DNA of 51,154 bases from Pseudomonadota bacterium (GTDB taxonomy: Bacteria; Pseudomonadota; Alphaproteobacteria; Rhodospirillales; 2-02-FULL-58-16), in assembly GCA_022545455.1 (NCBI GenBank), contig JACZQZ010000004.1, positions 1 to 51,154 of the forward strand. The letters are read 5' to 3'. Position numbers and translations under genes: made by a program. This document shows, piece after piece, positions 8,244-17,279 of this stretch. How positions within the stretch are numbered: the first letter of the stretch is position 1; each line of letters starts with the position of its first letter. The notes beneath the pieces were generated by a model. It did no database searches. It saw only the letters and a program-made list of their open reading frames with translations, and had not been told where the DNA came from.

Positions 8244-8447
8244 GGACGTCGGAGTCCTTCCCTTGAGAGGAGCCGCATTATGCATCTAAAGCGCCCGCCG
8301 ACAAGTGCGCTCGCGCCGCCCAACCGGCCCTGGCGCAAGGGTTTGGCGGTCCGCCCCGCCGCCGCGCCCGCCCCCGGGCCGCCCTTGCATTCCTTTGGCC
8401 CGATGGTGGATACTCAGGCCCGCACTTCACGCTATTTCGCCGGGCCC

Positions 8448-11375
8448 ATGCACCGAACCGCCCCCGACAAGGCCACGCCGCGCGTCGGCGACAGCGCCCT
8501 CGCCCAGCGGTTGCGCCGCGCCCTGGAGGGAGAGGTGCTGTTCGACGCGTTCACCCGCGGCCGCTACAGCACCGACGCCTCGATCTACCAGATCGAGCCC
8601 ATCGGCGTCGTCGTGCCGCGCACCGACGAAGACATCGTGCGCGTCATCGAGATCGCGGCCGAGGAAGGAACGCCGGTGCTGGCGCGCGGCGGCGGGACGT
8701 CCCAGTCCGGGCAGACCGTGGCCGAGGCCCTGGTCGTCGACACGTCCAAGTACCTGAACGCCGTGCTCGACTTCGATGCCGGGGCGCGCACCGTGCGCGT
8801 GCAGCCGGGCGTGGTTCTCGACCAGTTGAACCGGTTTCTCAAGCCCCATGGGCTGTTCTTTCCCATCGACCCGTCGACCGCCAGCCGCGCCACCATCGGC
8901 GGCATGGCCGGCAACAACAGCTGCGGGGCGCGGTCCATCCGTTACGGCAACATGGTCCACAACGTACGCACCATCGACGCCGTGATGGCGAACGGCCAGG
9001 CGTGGCATTTCGGCGAGGTCCCCGGCGCCGTCGAATCCGTGGACGGCACTGGGGCGTATCGGGACCTGGTCGCCCGCCTTCGCGCCATCGCGGCGCGCGA
9101 GGCCGATCAGATCGACGCCCATTGGCCGAAGCTGCTGCGCCGGGTCGGCGGCTACAACATCGACACCATCGCGCCCGGCGGCCATAACATGGCGCGCCTT
9201 CTCGTCGGCTCCGAGGGCACCCTGGCGTTCTTCACCGCCATCGAACTCGATTTACAGCCGATCCCGGCCCATACGGTCCTCGGCATCTGCCGGTTCTCCA
9301 CCTTCTCCGAGGCCATGGAGGCGACCCGTCACATCGTCGGGCTCGAGCCGGCGGCGGTGGAGGTGGTGGACCGCACCATGATCGACCTGGCGCGCGATAT
9401 TCCGGCCTTCCGGGCGACCATAGAGCGGCTGGTCGACGACGCATGCGAAGCGCTTCTCCTGGTCGAGTTCGCCGGCGACGAGGAATCCGAGCAGAAGCGC
9501 CGCCTGGAGTCGCTGGCCGACCTCATGTCCACCCTCGGCTTCCCCGACGCCATGATGGCGGTCACCGACGGCGCCTTCCGGCACGCCGTTTGGGAGGTCC
9601 GCAAGGCCGGCCTCAACATCATGATGTCCATGAAGGGGGACGGCAAACCGGTGTCCTTCATCGAGGACTGTGCCGTGCCGCTCGAGCACCTGGGCGAATA
9701 CACCGAGCGCCTCAACCGGGTCTTCGAGAAGCACGGCACCAGGGGCACGTGGTACGCGCACGCCTCCGTCGGCTGCCTGCACGTGCGCCCGGTGCTCAAT
9801 ATGAAGGCCGGCGGCGACGTGCGCAAAATGCGCGCCATCGCGGAAGAGGCCTTCGCCATGGTGCGCGCCTACAAGGGCTCCCATTCCGGCGAACACGGCG
9901 ACGGCATCGTGCGCTCGGAATTCCACGAGTTCATGTTCGGGTCCCGCATCGTGCGCGCCCTCGAAGACATCAAGGACGCCTTCGACCCGCAAGGACTGTT
10001 CAACCCGGGCCGCATCGTCCGGCCGCCGCAGATGGATGACCGGAGCCTGTTCCGCTACAAGCCCGGCTATGCGCCCCGGCCCATCGAGACCGTGCTCGAC
10101 TGGTCCGAATGGGGCGGCTTCGCCGGCGCCGTCGAGATGTGCAACAACAACGGCGCCTGCCGGAAATCCGACGCCGACGTCATGTGCCCGTCCTTCCGCG
10201 TCACCAGGGACGAGACCCACGTGACCCGCGGGCGGGCCAACACGCTCCGCCTCGCCATCACCGGCCAGCTTGGACCGGACGCCCTGGTCTCCGACGCCAT
10301 GGCGGAAACCATGGACCTGTGCATCTCGTGCAAGGGCTGCAAGCGCGAGTGTCCGACCGGCGTCGATATGGCGCGGATGAAAATCGAGTTCCTGCACCAC
10401 TACCACAGGCGCCACGGGCTTAGTCTGCGCGAGCGCGTGGTCGCCAATCTGCCCCGCTATGCGCCATGGGCGGCGCGCCTGGCGTTCGCCCTCAACCTGA
10501 GGGACCGGGTTCCGGGCCTCCCGGCCTTGAGCGAGCGCCTGCTCGGCCTGAGCGCCCGGCGCCCCCTGCCGCGCTGGCGGCGCGACGTTTTCCGCGGCGG
10601 CCACGCCCCGGCGGGGGCGGACGGGGGGCGCGAGGTGGTGCTGTTCGTGGACACCTTCAACACCTATTTCGAACCGGAAAACGCCCGCGCCGCGGTCGCC
10701 GTGCTGGAAGCCGGCGGCTGCCGGGTGCACCTGCCGGGCGGCGGCGGCCGGCCGCTCTGCTGCGGGCGCACCTTCCTGTCGGCGGGCATGGTGGCCGAGG
10801 CGCGCCGCGAAGCCGGGCGGATGATCGCGGCGTTGCGCCCCTATGTGGAGAGGGGGATTCCGGTGATCGGCCTGGAGCCCTCGTGCCTGTTCACCCTGCG
10901 CGATGAATTCAAGGCCATGCTGCCCGGCCCCGACACCGAGGCGCTGGCGGCCCGGGCGCTCATGTTCGAGGACTTCCTGGCGGCGGAAAGCGACGGCGGG
11001 CGCCTGGCGCTGCCGCTGAAGCCCGTGGCCTGGCGCCGGGCCCTTCTACACGGACACTGCCACCAGAAGGCGTTCGCCGCCATGGGCGCGGTGGAACGGA
11101 CGCTCGGCCTCATCCCGGACCTGGAGGTCGACGTGGTGGAGTCCGGCTGCTGCGGCATGGCCGGCGCCTTCGGCTACGAGGCCGAACACTACGAGATGTC
11201 CATGAAGATGGGGGAGCTGGGCGTGCTTCCGGCCGTTCGCGCCGTCGGCGACGATGTGGTTATCGTCGCCGATGGGACCAGCTGCCGCCAGCAGATCCGC
11301 GACGGGACCGGGCGCCGGGCGATGCACGTGGCGCGCGTCCTCGAGTCCGCCCTGGCAGATACCGATGGTCAATAA
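8448..11375 (+). CDS. FAD-binding and [4Fe-4S]-binding 2-hydroxyacid dehydrogenase (GlcD/D-LDH-like fused to an Fe-S/CCG module)
   Basis: About 975 residues; starts at 8448 or 8403 are both possible. The N-terminal half is a PCMH-type FAD domain (VVPRTDEDIVRVIEIA, then ARGGGTSQSGQTV, FPIDPSTASRATIGGMAGNN, and GSHSGEHGDGIVRSE for the flavin-adjacent active site). About residue 565 begins MCNNNGACRK with VMCPSFR, and about residue 625 CISCKGCKRECP, a ferredoxin-like cluster motif. Two cysteine-rich CCG elements follow (GRPLCCGRTFLS and ESGCCGMAGAFG), which bind cluster or act as in GlcF/heterodisulfide-type proteins. It oxidises a D-2-hydroxy acid such as glycolate, lactate or 2-hydroxyglutarate and passes electrons to the respiratory chain. 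Next to the glyoxylate aminotransferase, glycolate is an attractive substrate, but this is inference. Confidence 0.88.
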   Translation: MHRTAPDKATPRVGDSALAQRLRRALEGEVLFDAFTRGRYSTDASIYQIEPIGVVVPRTDEDIVRVIEIAAEEGTPVLARGGGTSQSGQTVAEALVVDTSKYLNAVLDFDAGARTVRVQPGVVLDQLNRFLKPHGLFFPIDPSTASRATIGGMAGNNSCGARSIRYGNMVHNVRTIDAVMANGQAWHFGEVPGAVESVDGTGAYRDLVARLRAIAAREADQIDAHWPKLLRRVGGYNIDTIAPGGHNMARLLVGSEGTLAFFTAIELDLQPIPAHTVLGICRFSTFSEAMEATRHIVGLEPAAVEVVDRTMIDLARDIPAFRATIERLVDDACEALLLVEFAGDEESEQKRRLESLADLMSTLGFPDAMMAVTDGAFRHAVWEVRKAGLNIMMSMKGDGKPVSFIEDCAVPLEHLGEYTERLNRVFEKHGTRGTWYAHASVGCLHVRPVLNMKAGGDVRKMRAIAEEAFAMVRAYKGSHSGEHGDGIVRSEFHEFMFGSRIVRALEDIKDAFDPQGLFNPGRIVRPPQMDDRSLFRYKPGYAPRPIETVLDWSEWGGFAGAVEMCNNNGACRKSDADVMCPSFRVTRDETHVTRGRANTLRLAITGQLGPDALVSDAMAETMDLCISCKGCKRECPTGVDMARMKIEFLHHYHRRHGLSLRERVVANLPRYAPWAARLAFALNLRDRVPGLPALSERLLGLSARRPLPRWRRDVFRGGHAPAGADGGREVVLFVDTFNTYFEPENARAAVAVLEAGGCRVHLPGGGGRPLCCGRTFLSAGMVAEARREAGRMIAALRPYVERGIPVIGLEPSCLFTLRDEFKAMLPGPDTEALAARALMFEDFLAAESDGGRLALPLKPVAWRRALLHGHCHQKAFAAMGAVERTLGLIPDLEVDVVESGCCGMAGAFGYEAEHYEMSMKMGELGVLPAVRAVGDDVVIVADGTSCRQQIRDGTGRRAMHVARVLESALADTDGQ

Positions 11376-11410
11376 TATTGGTAATACGTAAGGAATTCGC
11401 CGAACGGCGG

Positions 11411-11614
11411 TCAGCCGTCGGAGTCGTCGCTCCCGGAGTCGCCCTCGACGTGGCTGGGGCCGGGGCTGATATCCCGCCAGAGGAATAAGACGCCGACGCA
11501 GAGGATTATTATGGTGATGATCCAGAGGTCGGGTTCCATCACGAAAACCGTCACCACGCCCATGAACGCGATGACCCCCAGCATCCCGATAGCGGCGAAT
11601 ATCTTGTCCAGCAT
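11411..11614 (-). CDS. Small membrane protein, two membrane segments, acidic tail
   Basis: 67 residues from ATG 11614. MLDKIFAAIGMLGVIAFMGVV and LWIITIIILCVGVLFLW are two hydrophobic helices separated by a tight turn (MEPD); the C-terminus is acidic (EGDSGSDDSDG). No family recognised. It follows the amidase gene on the same strand after about 50 bp and may be the last gene of the TRAP-amidase operon. Confidence 0.55.
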   Translation of the reverse strand: MLDKIFAAIGMLGVIAFMGVVTVFVMEPDLWIITIIILCVGVLFLWRDISPGPSHVEGDSGSDDSDG

Positions 11615-11663
11615 GTTATCCCTCGAAGCCCGGCCACGGATTGCCGACACGGCTGCCCATGGC

Positions 11664-13019
11664 TCAGTTCCCGCCGCCATCGGCGACCCGGCCGGCGAGC
11701 CAGCGCGCCGTCCTCAGCAGCCTGGCGTCGTCGCCGCGGGGCCCGATCAGTTGCACGCCGACGGGCAGGCCATTGGGGCCTTCCATCAGGGGCAACGTCA
11801 CCGCCGGCGTACCGCAGTAGGTCCACAGCGCGCAGAACGCCGGATTGCCCGTCGAGTCGAGTCCGGCCGGCGCCTCGCCCGTGGTCGCCGGGGTTATGAT
11901 GGCGTCGTAGCGCTCGAAGAGCTGATCGAGGCCCGAATTCAGCACCTCGCGCCAGTCCACGGCCCGGTTGTAGTCGACGGCCAGGGTCTTCTGGCCTTCC
12001 TCTATCTTCTCGCGCAGCACCTCGCTCAACTGGTCCTTTCCGCGTTCGTAATATGCGGCGAGAGTCTTCGCCAGATCCGCGTGCATGATGGTGCGGTGCC
12101 AGTCGGTAGCGTGTTCGAACGGTCCGGGCAGGGTGAACTCGTCGCAATCGTCGCCCAGGAATTCGGCTAATTCGGTAAACGCCGCCTGGGTTTCCTTCCC
12201 GGCCTCGTCCCAGACCGGAGATTTGACGAAGGCGATCCTCGGCGTCAGGGGCGGGTCCCCGGCGGCGGTCTCGGCAAGATGCGGACGGGCCCTGGGCGAC
12301 GTGTCCGGGTCGCCGGGATCGTAGGCGGCAAGCACCTCCGCAATCAACGCCACGTCTTCGACGCTACGCGCGAAAACGCCAACGGTGTCCAGCGGGCGGG
12401 ACAGCAGCAAAACACCGTGCCGCGAAATGAGGCCATGGGTGGGCTTGAACCCGTAGACACCGCAATAGGACGCCGGCCGGATGACCGAGCCGTTCGTCTG
12501 CGTGCCGACGGCCAGGGGCACCATGTGCGCCGCGACGGCGGCCGCCGAACCGCTGGACGAGCCCCCGGGCGTGTGGTCCGGGTTGTGGGGATTCCTGGTC
12601 TTGCCGGGCGCGTAGACGGCAAGCTCGGTGGTCACGGTCTTGCCCATGATGACGGCGCCCGCCTCCCGGAGCAGAGCGACGACCTTGCAGTCCGTCACGG
12701 GCTGGCGCCCGGAATCAAGGACGGTGCCGTTTTCCGTCGGCAGTCCTACGGTGTCGAAGATGTCCTTGACGCCGACGGGAAGGCCATTCAACGGGCCGCA
12801 GGAAAGACCCGACTGGCGGGCCGTGTCGCGCTCGCGGGCCTGCGCGAGCGCGAATTCCGGGTCCAGATGCGCCCACGCCTGGACATCGCCGTCGACCTCG
12901 TCGATGCGTTCGAGACAAGCCGTGACCAGGGCTTCGGACGTGATATCACCGTCGCGCAGTTGGCGGACCGCCTCGGTGGCGGAGAGCTCTGTCGGCGTCA
13001 TGGTGTCGTCTCTGGGCAT
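11664..13019 (-). CDS. Amidase signature family hydrolase
   Basis: 451 residues, normal for the family. The Ser-cisSer-Lys triad is visible: Lys in LPVGVKDIFDT, the cis-Ser in TPGGSSSGSAAAVAAHM, and the nucleophile in GTQTNGSVIRPASYCGV. ATG 13019 is used; ATG 13001 is also possible. It hydrolyses a carboxamide or related bond in the cytoplasm; the substrate is not deducible. It lies about 30 bp downstream of the TRAP large permease gene on the same strand, so the imported TRAP substrate may be an amide or a compound released by this enzyme. GatA is less likely since no gatB/gatC are nearby. Confidence 0.88.
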   Translation of the reverse strand: MPRDDTMTPTELSATEAVRQLRDGDITSEALVTACLERIDEVDGDVQAWAHLDPEFALAQARERDTARQSGLSCGPLNGLPVGVKDIFDTVGLPTENGTVLDSGRQPVTDCKVVALLREAGAVIMGKTVTTELAVYAPGKTRNPHNPDHTPGGSSSGSAAAVAAHMVPLAVGTQTNGSVIRPASYCGVYGFKPTHGLISRHGVLLLSRPLDTVGVFARSVEDVALIAEVLAAYDPGDPDTSPRARPHLAETAAGDPPLTPRIAFVKSPVWDEAGKETQAAFTELAEFLGDDCDEFTLPGPFEHATDWHRTIMHADLAKTLAAYYERGKDQLSEVLREKIEEGQKTLAVDYNRAVDWREVLNSGLDQLFERYDAIITPATTGEAPAGLDSTGNPAFCALWTYCGTPAVTLPLMEGPNGLPVGVQLIGPRGDDARLLRTARWLAGRVADGGGN

Positions 13020-13050
13020 GAGGGCGGGAATTCCGTGGCACTCGCCGCCG

Positions 13051-14895
13051 TCACCCGCCGTAGACGATCTTCGGCAGCCAAAGGGCGATCTGCGGGAAGT
13101 TGTAGAGGATGGCCATGGCCAGAAATACCATCGACAGGAACGGCAGGCAGCCCTTGAAGATCTGGATGAGCTGGACGTGCGGCGGCGCCACGCCTTTCAG
13201 ATAATAGGCCGCCATGGCCATGGGTGGCGTCAGGAACGACGTCTGCAGGTTGAGCGCCACCAGGATCCCGAAGAACAACGGATCGATGCCAAAGAACGGC
13301 AACATCGGCAGGAAGATGGGAACGAAGATGATGATGATCTCGGACCACTCCAACGGCCAGCCCAGGAAGAAGATGATGACCTGTGCCAGGAGCAGGAAAA
13401 CGACCGGAGAGAGGTCCATGGCCAGGACGAACTCCTCGATAAGACCCTGGCCACCGAGATAGGCGAACACGGACGAGAACGTCCATGAACCGACGAACAG
13501 CCAGCACACCATGGCCGTGGTGCGGACCGTGAGGTACACGGACTCCTTCAGGGCCACCTGGTCGATGCCCCGCCAACCCATATAGGCCAGGGTCGCCACA
13601 AAGAAGCCGATGTCGAACGCCCACGGGCTGTACTCATGTTCGGCGAAGGCTTCGCCCAGGCCGAAGACCGCGAACATGATCAGGTAAACGGCGCCGAAAC
13701 CCAGGCCGACGAGTGCGGCCCACCCGCCGAAGGCGAAAAACGGCCGGAGGGCGGGTACCTTCGGCTGTATGAAGGCGAGCACGGGCCACCGGTCCCCGGT
13801 GTAGCGTATTGCCGCGGCGATGGCGAAGGCGATCACGACGCTGACGCCAGGCGCGAAGGGAAGGGTGCGTTCCGCCGCCAACGGCACATCGAAGATCTCG
13901 CGGGCCAGCAACCGCAAGGCGAAATAGGCCACGTAGAGCACGAAGGTCGTGACCGCACCGACGCCGATGGCGTAGTGCCACGGATTGTAAGGCGGGTGGA
14001 GATTGTGACCGACCATCCAATCCGGCGTGATCTGTCCGGCCCGGATCGAGCCGATGCGGTAGCTGGCGGCGAGGACGATGCCGCCCGCGGCGCCCATGGA
14101 GGCCGCCTCCGTCGGCGTCGCCAGGCCGAAAAGAATGGCGCCGAGAACCGACAGGATCAGAAACGCCAGCGGGAAGAACGACGTCAACATCATGATGATG
14201 ATGTTCTTGTCCCCCCTCGCCTCATCGATATCCTCCTGCCGCGGTGGGGGGGCGAGCTTCGGGTTGAGCGCCGCGCGGCCGATGACATAAACGACATAAA
14301 GGCCGGCCAGCATGAATCCCGGGATGATGGCGGCGGCGTAGAGCCGCACCACCGACATGCTCGCCGCCGCCGCATAGACGATCAGCATGATCGAGGGGGG
14401 GATCAGGATCCCGAGGCAGCCGCCGGCGCAGATGACGCCGGCCGAGAAGCTGGTGTCGTAGCGTGCCTTCAACATGGCCGGGAAGGCCAGCAGTCCCATC
14501 AGCGTCACCACGGCGCCGATAATGCCGGACGCCGTCGCGAACAGCGTACAGGTGGCAAGCGCCGCGACGGCCATGGAACCCGGAATATGGCGGGCCGCGA
14601 TCTGGAGCGTGAAGAACAGCCGATCGACCAGGTTCGCGCGTTCGACGATGTAGCCCATGAACAGGAACAGCGGCACCGCCACCAGCACGTCGTTGGCCAT
14701 CACCGAATATGTCTGGTTGACCAGAAGGTCGAAAATCCGGTTGTCGAAGATGCTCTGCATCCGCTCCGGATCGTAGTAGGCGTAGTAGCCGAAGAAGATT
14801 CCCATGGCCATCAGGGTGAAGCAGATGGGGAAGCCGAGCATGATCGTGAGGATGAAGATGCCCAGCATGGACACGGCGATCGCGGGATCGGACAT
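13051..14895 (-). CDS. dctM: TRAP transporter large permease (DctM-like) with a long internal insertion
   Basis: 614 residues against about 430 for standard DctM. The N-terminal part (MLGFPICFTLMAMGIFFGYY, then AVPLFLFMGYIVERANLVDRL, GGCLGILIPPSIMLIVYA, ATPTEAASMGAAGG) and C-terminal part (TFSSVFAYLGGQGLIEEFVL, QTSFLTPPMAMAAYYLKG) are standard DctM halves. Between about residues 285 and 450 there is extra sequence with about four further hydrophobic segments and short charged links. It forms the ion-coupled translocation pathway with the small permease, whose stop overlaps this start (ATGA). Large forms of this kind occur in some TRAP families; substrate is not evident. Confidence 0.9.
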   Translation of the reverse strand: MSDPAIAVSMLGIFILTIMLGFPICFTLMAMGIFFGYYAYYDPERMQSIFDNRIFDLLVNQTYSVMANDVLVAVPLFLFMGYIVERANLVDRLFFTLQIAARHIPGSMAVAALATCTLFATASGIIGAVVTLMGLLAFPAMLKARYDTSFSAGVICAGGCLGILIPPSIMLIVYAAAASMSVVRLYAAAIIPGFMLAGLYVVYVIGRAALNPKLAPPPRQEDIDEARGDKNIIIMMLTSFFPLAFLILSVLGAILFGLATPTEAASMGAAGGIVLAASYRIGSIRAGQITPDWMVGHNLHPPYNPWHYAIGVGAVTTFVLYVAYFALRLLAREIFDVPLAAERTLPFAPGVSVVIAFAIAAAIRYTGDRWPVLAFIQPKVPALRPFFAFGGWAALVGLGFGAVYLIMFAVFGLGEAFAEHEYSPWAFDIGFFVATLAYMGWRGIDQVALKESVYLTVRTTAMVCWLFVGSWTFSSVFAYLGGQGLIEEFVLAMDLSPVVFLLLAQVIIFFLGWPLEWSEIIIIFVPIFLPMLPFFGIDPLFFGILVALNLQTSFLTPPMAMAAYYLKGVAPPHVQLIQIFKGCLPFLSMVFLAMAILYNFPQIALWLPKIVYGG

Positions 14896-15533
14896 CAGGC
14901 GCCTCCCTGGCCCGCGGCTGCGCCCGCGGCCGCGGCCCGGCGCCGCTCTTCTTCCTCACGCTCCTGGTGCTCCTTGGTGAGGACCTTCTCCAATTCCTCT
15001 ACGTCCTCGAGGTGCTCCGGCCATACACCGGTCTTCAGGCAGACGATGCACCGGCAGACCTGGGCGAGCCCCTGCAGGAACAGAAGCCCGGCGGCGACCG
15101 GCAGGACCGTCTTGAATTGCGAGATCGGCACGTTGGCCGGGCTATTGATGCTCACTTCCCCGGTACCGTAGTTGTAGGACCAGGACTCGGCGGCGTAATC
15201 GGTGCCGGCAAGGATGAACGCGATGATTCCCGGGAAAAAGAATAAGAAATATAGAGTGAGCTCTATGGCCGCCTGGACCTTGGGCTTCCACAACCGGAAA
15301 ATGACGTCGCCGCGCACGTGGCCGTCGCGGGACAGGGTGTAGGCCCCCGCCATCATGAACAGGGACCCGTACATCATGTAGCTCAGGTCGAACGCCCACG
15401 ACGTCGGGTCGCGCAGCGCATAGCGGACGAAGACCTCGTAGGCGACTCCGGCGGTCAGGAGAAGGATGCACCAGGCGAAGGCCTTGCCGACCCAGGCGGT
15501 AAAGCTGTCGACGATTAAGATGAACCGTTCCAT
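14895..15533 (-). CDS. dctQ: TRAP transporter small permease (DctQ-like)
   Basis: 212 residues. Four hydrophobic segments: about 15-35 (VGKAFAWCILLLTAGVAYEV), 45-65 (SWAFDLSYMMYGSLFMMAGAY), 90-115 (LYFLFFFPGIIAFILAG) and 140-165. The motif AYTLSRDGHVRGDVIFR is the conserved cytoplasmic loop of the family. The C-terminal 40 residues are highly charged and then Ala-rich (EEERRRAAAAGAAAG), likely a short cytoplasmic coil. A GGAGGG site precedes ATG 15533. Operon with DctP upstream and DctM downstream. Confidence 0.9.
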   Translation of the reverse strand: MERFILIVDSFTAWVGKAFAWCILLLTAGVAYEVFVRYALRDPTSWAFDLSYMMYGSLFMMAGAYTLSRDGHVRGDVIFRLWKPKVQAAIELTLYFLFFFPGIIAFILAGTDYAAESWSYNYGTGEVSINSPANVPISQFKTVLPVAAGLLFLQGLAQVCRCIVCLKTGVWPEHLEDVEELEKVLTKEHQEREEEERRRAAAAGAAAGQGGA

Positions 15534-15644
15534 GAAGACCCTCCGGAACCAACGATTCCGCTCTTTAACGCGGGCGGGGCGGCGCGCGACGGCGCCGCCC
15601 CTGTATTCCCGACGGAAAGCGTGGATCCCGCCAATCGGCCGTCC

Positions 15645-16802
15645 TTAGAACGGCAGCGCGCCCGGGAAGTAGTGCTCGTAGGCGAGCTTGTAGTCCGCCG
15701 CGTTGACGATGTCGTAGAACGCAACGCGCTGCGACCAAGCCTTCTGGCTGTCGACCACCTTCTTGAAGAACGGATCCTTGTTGAGTTTCTTGAGGACCCT
15801 GTCCCAGGAGGCGAGCTCGGCTTTCAAGATATCCTCTCCGGTGCGCCAGACGTTGACGTTTTGCGGCGGCTTCATGAGCCACTGGAGGTCCTTGGAGTAC
15901 TGGTCCATGGCCCATCCGTAGTTGGCCGTGTTGGCCGCCTCGGCGCCATACTCGAGGATTGCCTGATGCTCTTTCGGCAGGCCGTTGAACTTCGTCTTGT
16001 TGAGAATGATCTCGAAGAATTCGGCCGCCTGGTGATAGCTGCCCATGTGATAGTCCTTGGACACGTCCTGGGCACCGAAGCGGCTGTCGGCGGTCGGGTT
16101 GTTGAACTCGAACGCCTCGATGACGCCCTTTTCCAGGGCCGGCATGATCTCGCCGCCGGGAAGCTGGGTCACCTTGAGGCCCATGCCCTGCATGATGTCC
16201 GTGGCCAGGCCGACCGTCCGGTACTTGAGGCCCTTCAGCTGCTCGAGGCTGGTGACGTGGAACTTGAACCAGCCCAGGGGCTGCGTCGGCATCGGCATGG
16301 CGAAGAAGCTGAGCACGTTCAGTTTAAGGATTTTCTCCTGCAACTCCGTCAGGAGCTCCTTGCCGCCGCCGAAATGGATCCACGCCAGAATCTGCGGGGC
16401 GTTGCATCCGAAGACCGGGCCCGTGCCGAACAGCGACGCGGCCTTGTTCTTGGAGTACCAGTAGGCGGTCACCGTGTGCGCCGCGTCCAGTACGCCCTTG
16501 TGAACCGCGTCCTGCACCTGGAACGCCTTGACGACGGAACCCGAGGGCAGCAGGTCGATCTTCAGCCGCCCGCCCGACATCGCCTCGACGCGCTCCACGT
16601 ACTGCTTGGCCATGTCCTGGAACGGGCTCGTGGCTCCCCAGGACGACTGCATCTTGAGGGTCGTCGTCGCCGCCCGGGAAACATTCGGAGCGGCGATCGT
16701 CGCCGCCGCGCCACCGGCCACGACCGCGCCTACCCTCAGGAATTTGCGCCGCGACACCTTGCTTTTCGTGGGCGCCTTGTCGGCAATTTTCCGATCTTTC
16801 AT
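15645..16802 (-). CDS. dctP: TRAP transporter substrate-binding protein (DctP-like) with Tat signal
   Basis: 385 residues. The N-terminus has a twin-arginine signal (SRRKFLRVGA) followed by a hydrophobic Ala/Gly stretch and cleavage near SRAATT, so export is probably through Tat. The mature part starts LKMQSSWGATSPFQDMAKQY and contains DAVHKGVLDAAHTVTAYW, LKGLKYRTVGLATDIMQGMG and AFEFNNPTADSRFGAQDV, the conserved DctP core with the arginine (KYRT) that holds a substrate carboxylate. The family branch resembles those assigned to keto acids or mannitol/chloroaromatic acids. GGGAGGAG precedes ATG 16802. Confidence 0.9.
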   Translation of the reverse strand: MKDRKIADKAPTKSKVSRRKFLRVGAVVAGGAAATIAAPNVSRAATTTLKMQSSWGATSPFQDMAKQYVERVEAMSGGRLKIDLLPSGSVVKAFQVQDAVHKGVLDAAHTVTAYWYSKNKAASLFGTGPVFGCNAPQILAWIHFGGGKELLTELQEKILKLNVLSFFAMPMPTQPLGWFKFHVTSLEQLKGLKYRTVGLATDIMQGMGLKVTQLPGGEIMPALEKGVIEAFEFNNPTADSRFGAQDVSKDYHMGSYHQAAEFFEIILNKTKFNGLPKEHQAILEYGAEAANTANYGWAMDQYSKDLQWLMKPPQNVNVWRTGEDILKAELASWDRVLKKLNKDPFFKKVVDSQKAWSQRVAFYDIVNAADYKLAYEHYFPGALPF

Positions 16803-17279
16803 TCTGTTTTCTCCTCCCTAACGATTAAGGATGTCTTCCGAACAGAGAACCATCGGAACCGTCGCCGACTCTTACCCGGCCGGATACCGGCCCTTGCAAG
16901 CGTATGCGGCTTGGATCCCCCTCCTTCGGTTCGTCCTTGAACAACCGCTCCCGGTTTGGTGACCAAGCCAGGGGCGGTCATAAGTCGTGGGCCAATTTCC
17001 GGTATTTCCCGGTAGATCGCAAGGCTTTTCCATAAAACACGCGAGAATCTTAGAGAATCTTATATGACAACTTGCAAAAGTAAGGGCCCGCCTTCCGAGC
17101 CGCCGGCAATCTTCATGAAACCATCCGTGCGCCCGCGGACGGCCGCGCCGCACGCCTCCCGGCGCGGTGATCGTTGGCAATCGTTCAGCCGATCGGCCCC
17201 GTTCGCGCCCATACCGGGCACGGGAACGCATATCCTCGAACTCCATGCCTACACAGGTGTTCCGACGCCGCCGGAGACC
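16803..17279. other. Intergenic region upstream of the TRAP operon
   Basis: No convincing gene in 477 bp; open frames here lack a ribosome-binding site and protein-like composition. It probably holds the TRAP operon promoter. A 16-base stretch at 16994-17009 recurs at 26043-26058 (see findings). An AT-rich stretch at 17041-17072 contains gagaatcttatatgacaac, the only AT-rich patch, and may include the -10 region on the minus strand. Confidence 0.4.
16994..17009. promoter_or_regulatory. Putative shared operator, copy 1 (upstream of TRAP operon)
   Basis: aatttccggtatttcc here matches aacttccggtatttcc at 26043-26058 at 15 of 16 bases. Both lie about 190-240 bp upstream of a periplasmic binding-protein gene on the same strand and in the same orientation. 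Suggests a common regulator; no known motif is recognised. Confidence 0.3.

Noticed and set aside
7680-8447. Long N-terminal extension of the FAD/Fe-S dehydrogenase frame
   Set aside because: It is antisense to the aminotransferase gene and has low-complexity Gly/Arg/His composition. The family begins near 8403-8448.
16872-17246. 124-residue frame upstream of the TRAP operon
   Set aside because: No ribosome-binding site, Arg/Gly-rich composition and no recognisable domain; it lies in the probable promoter region.
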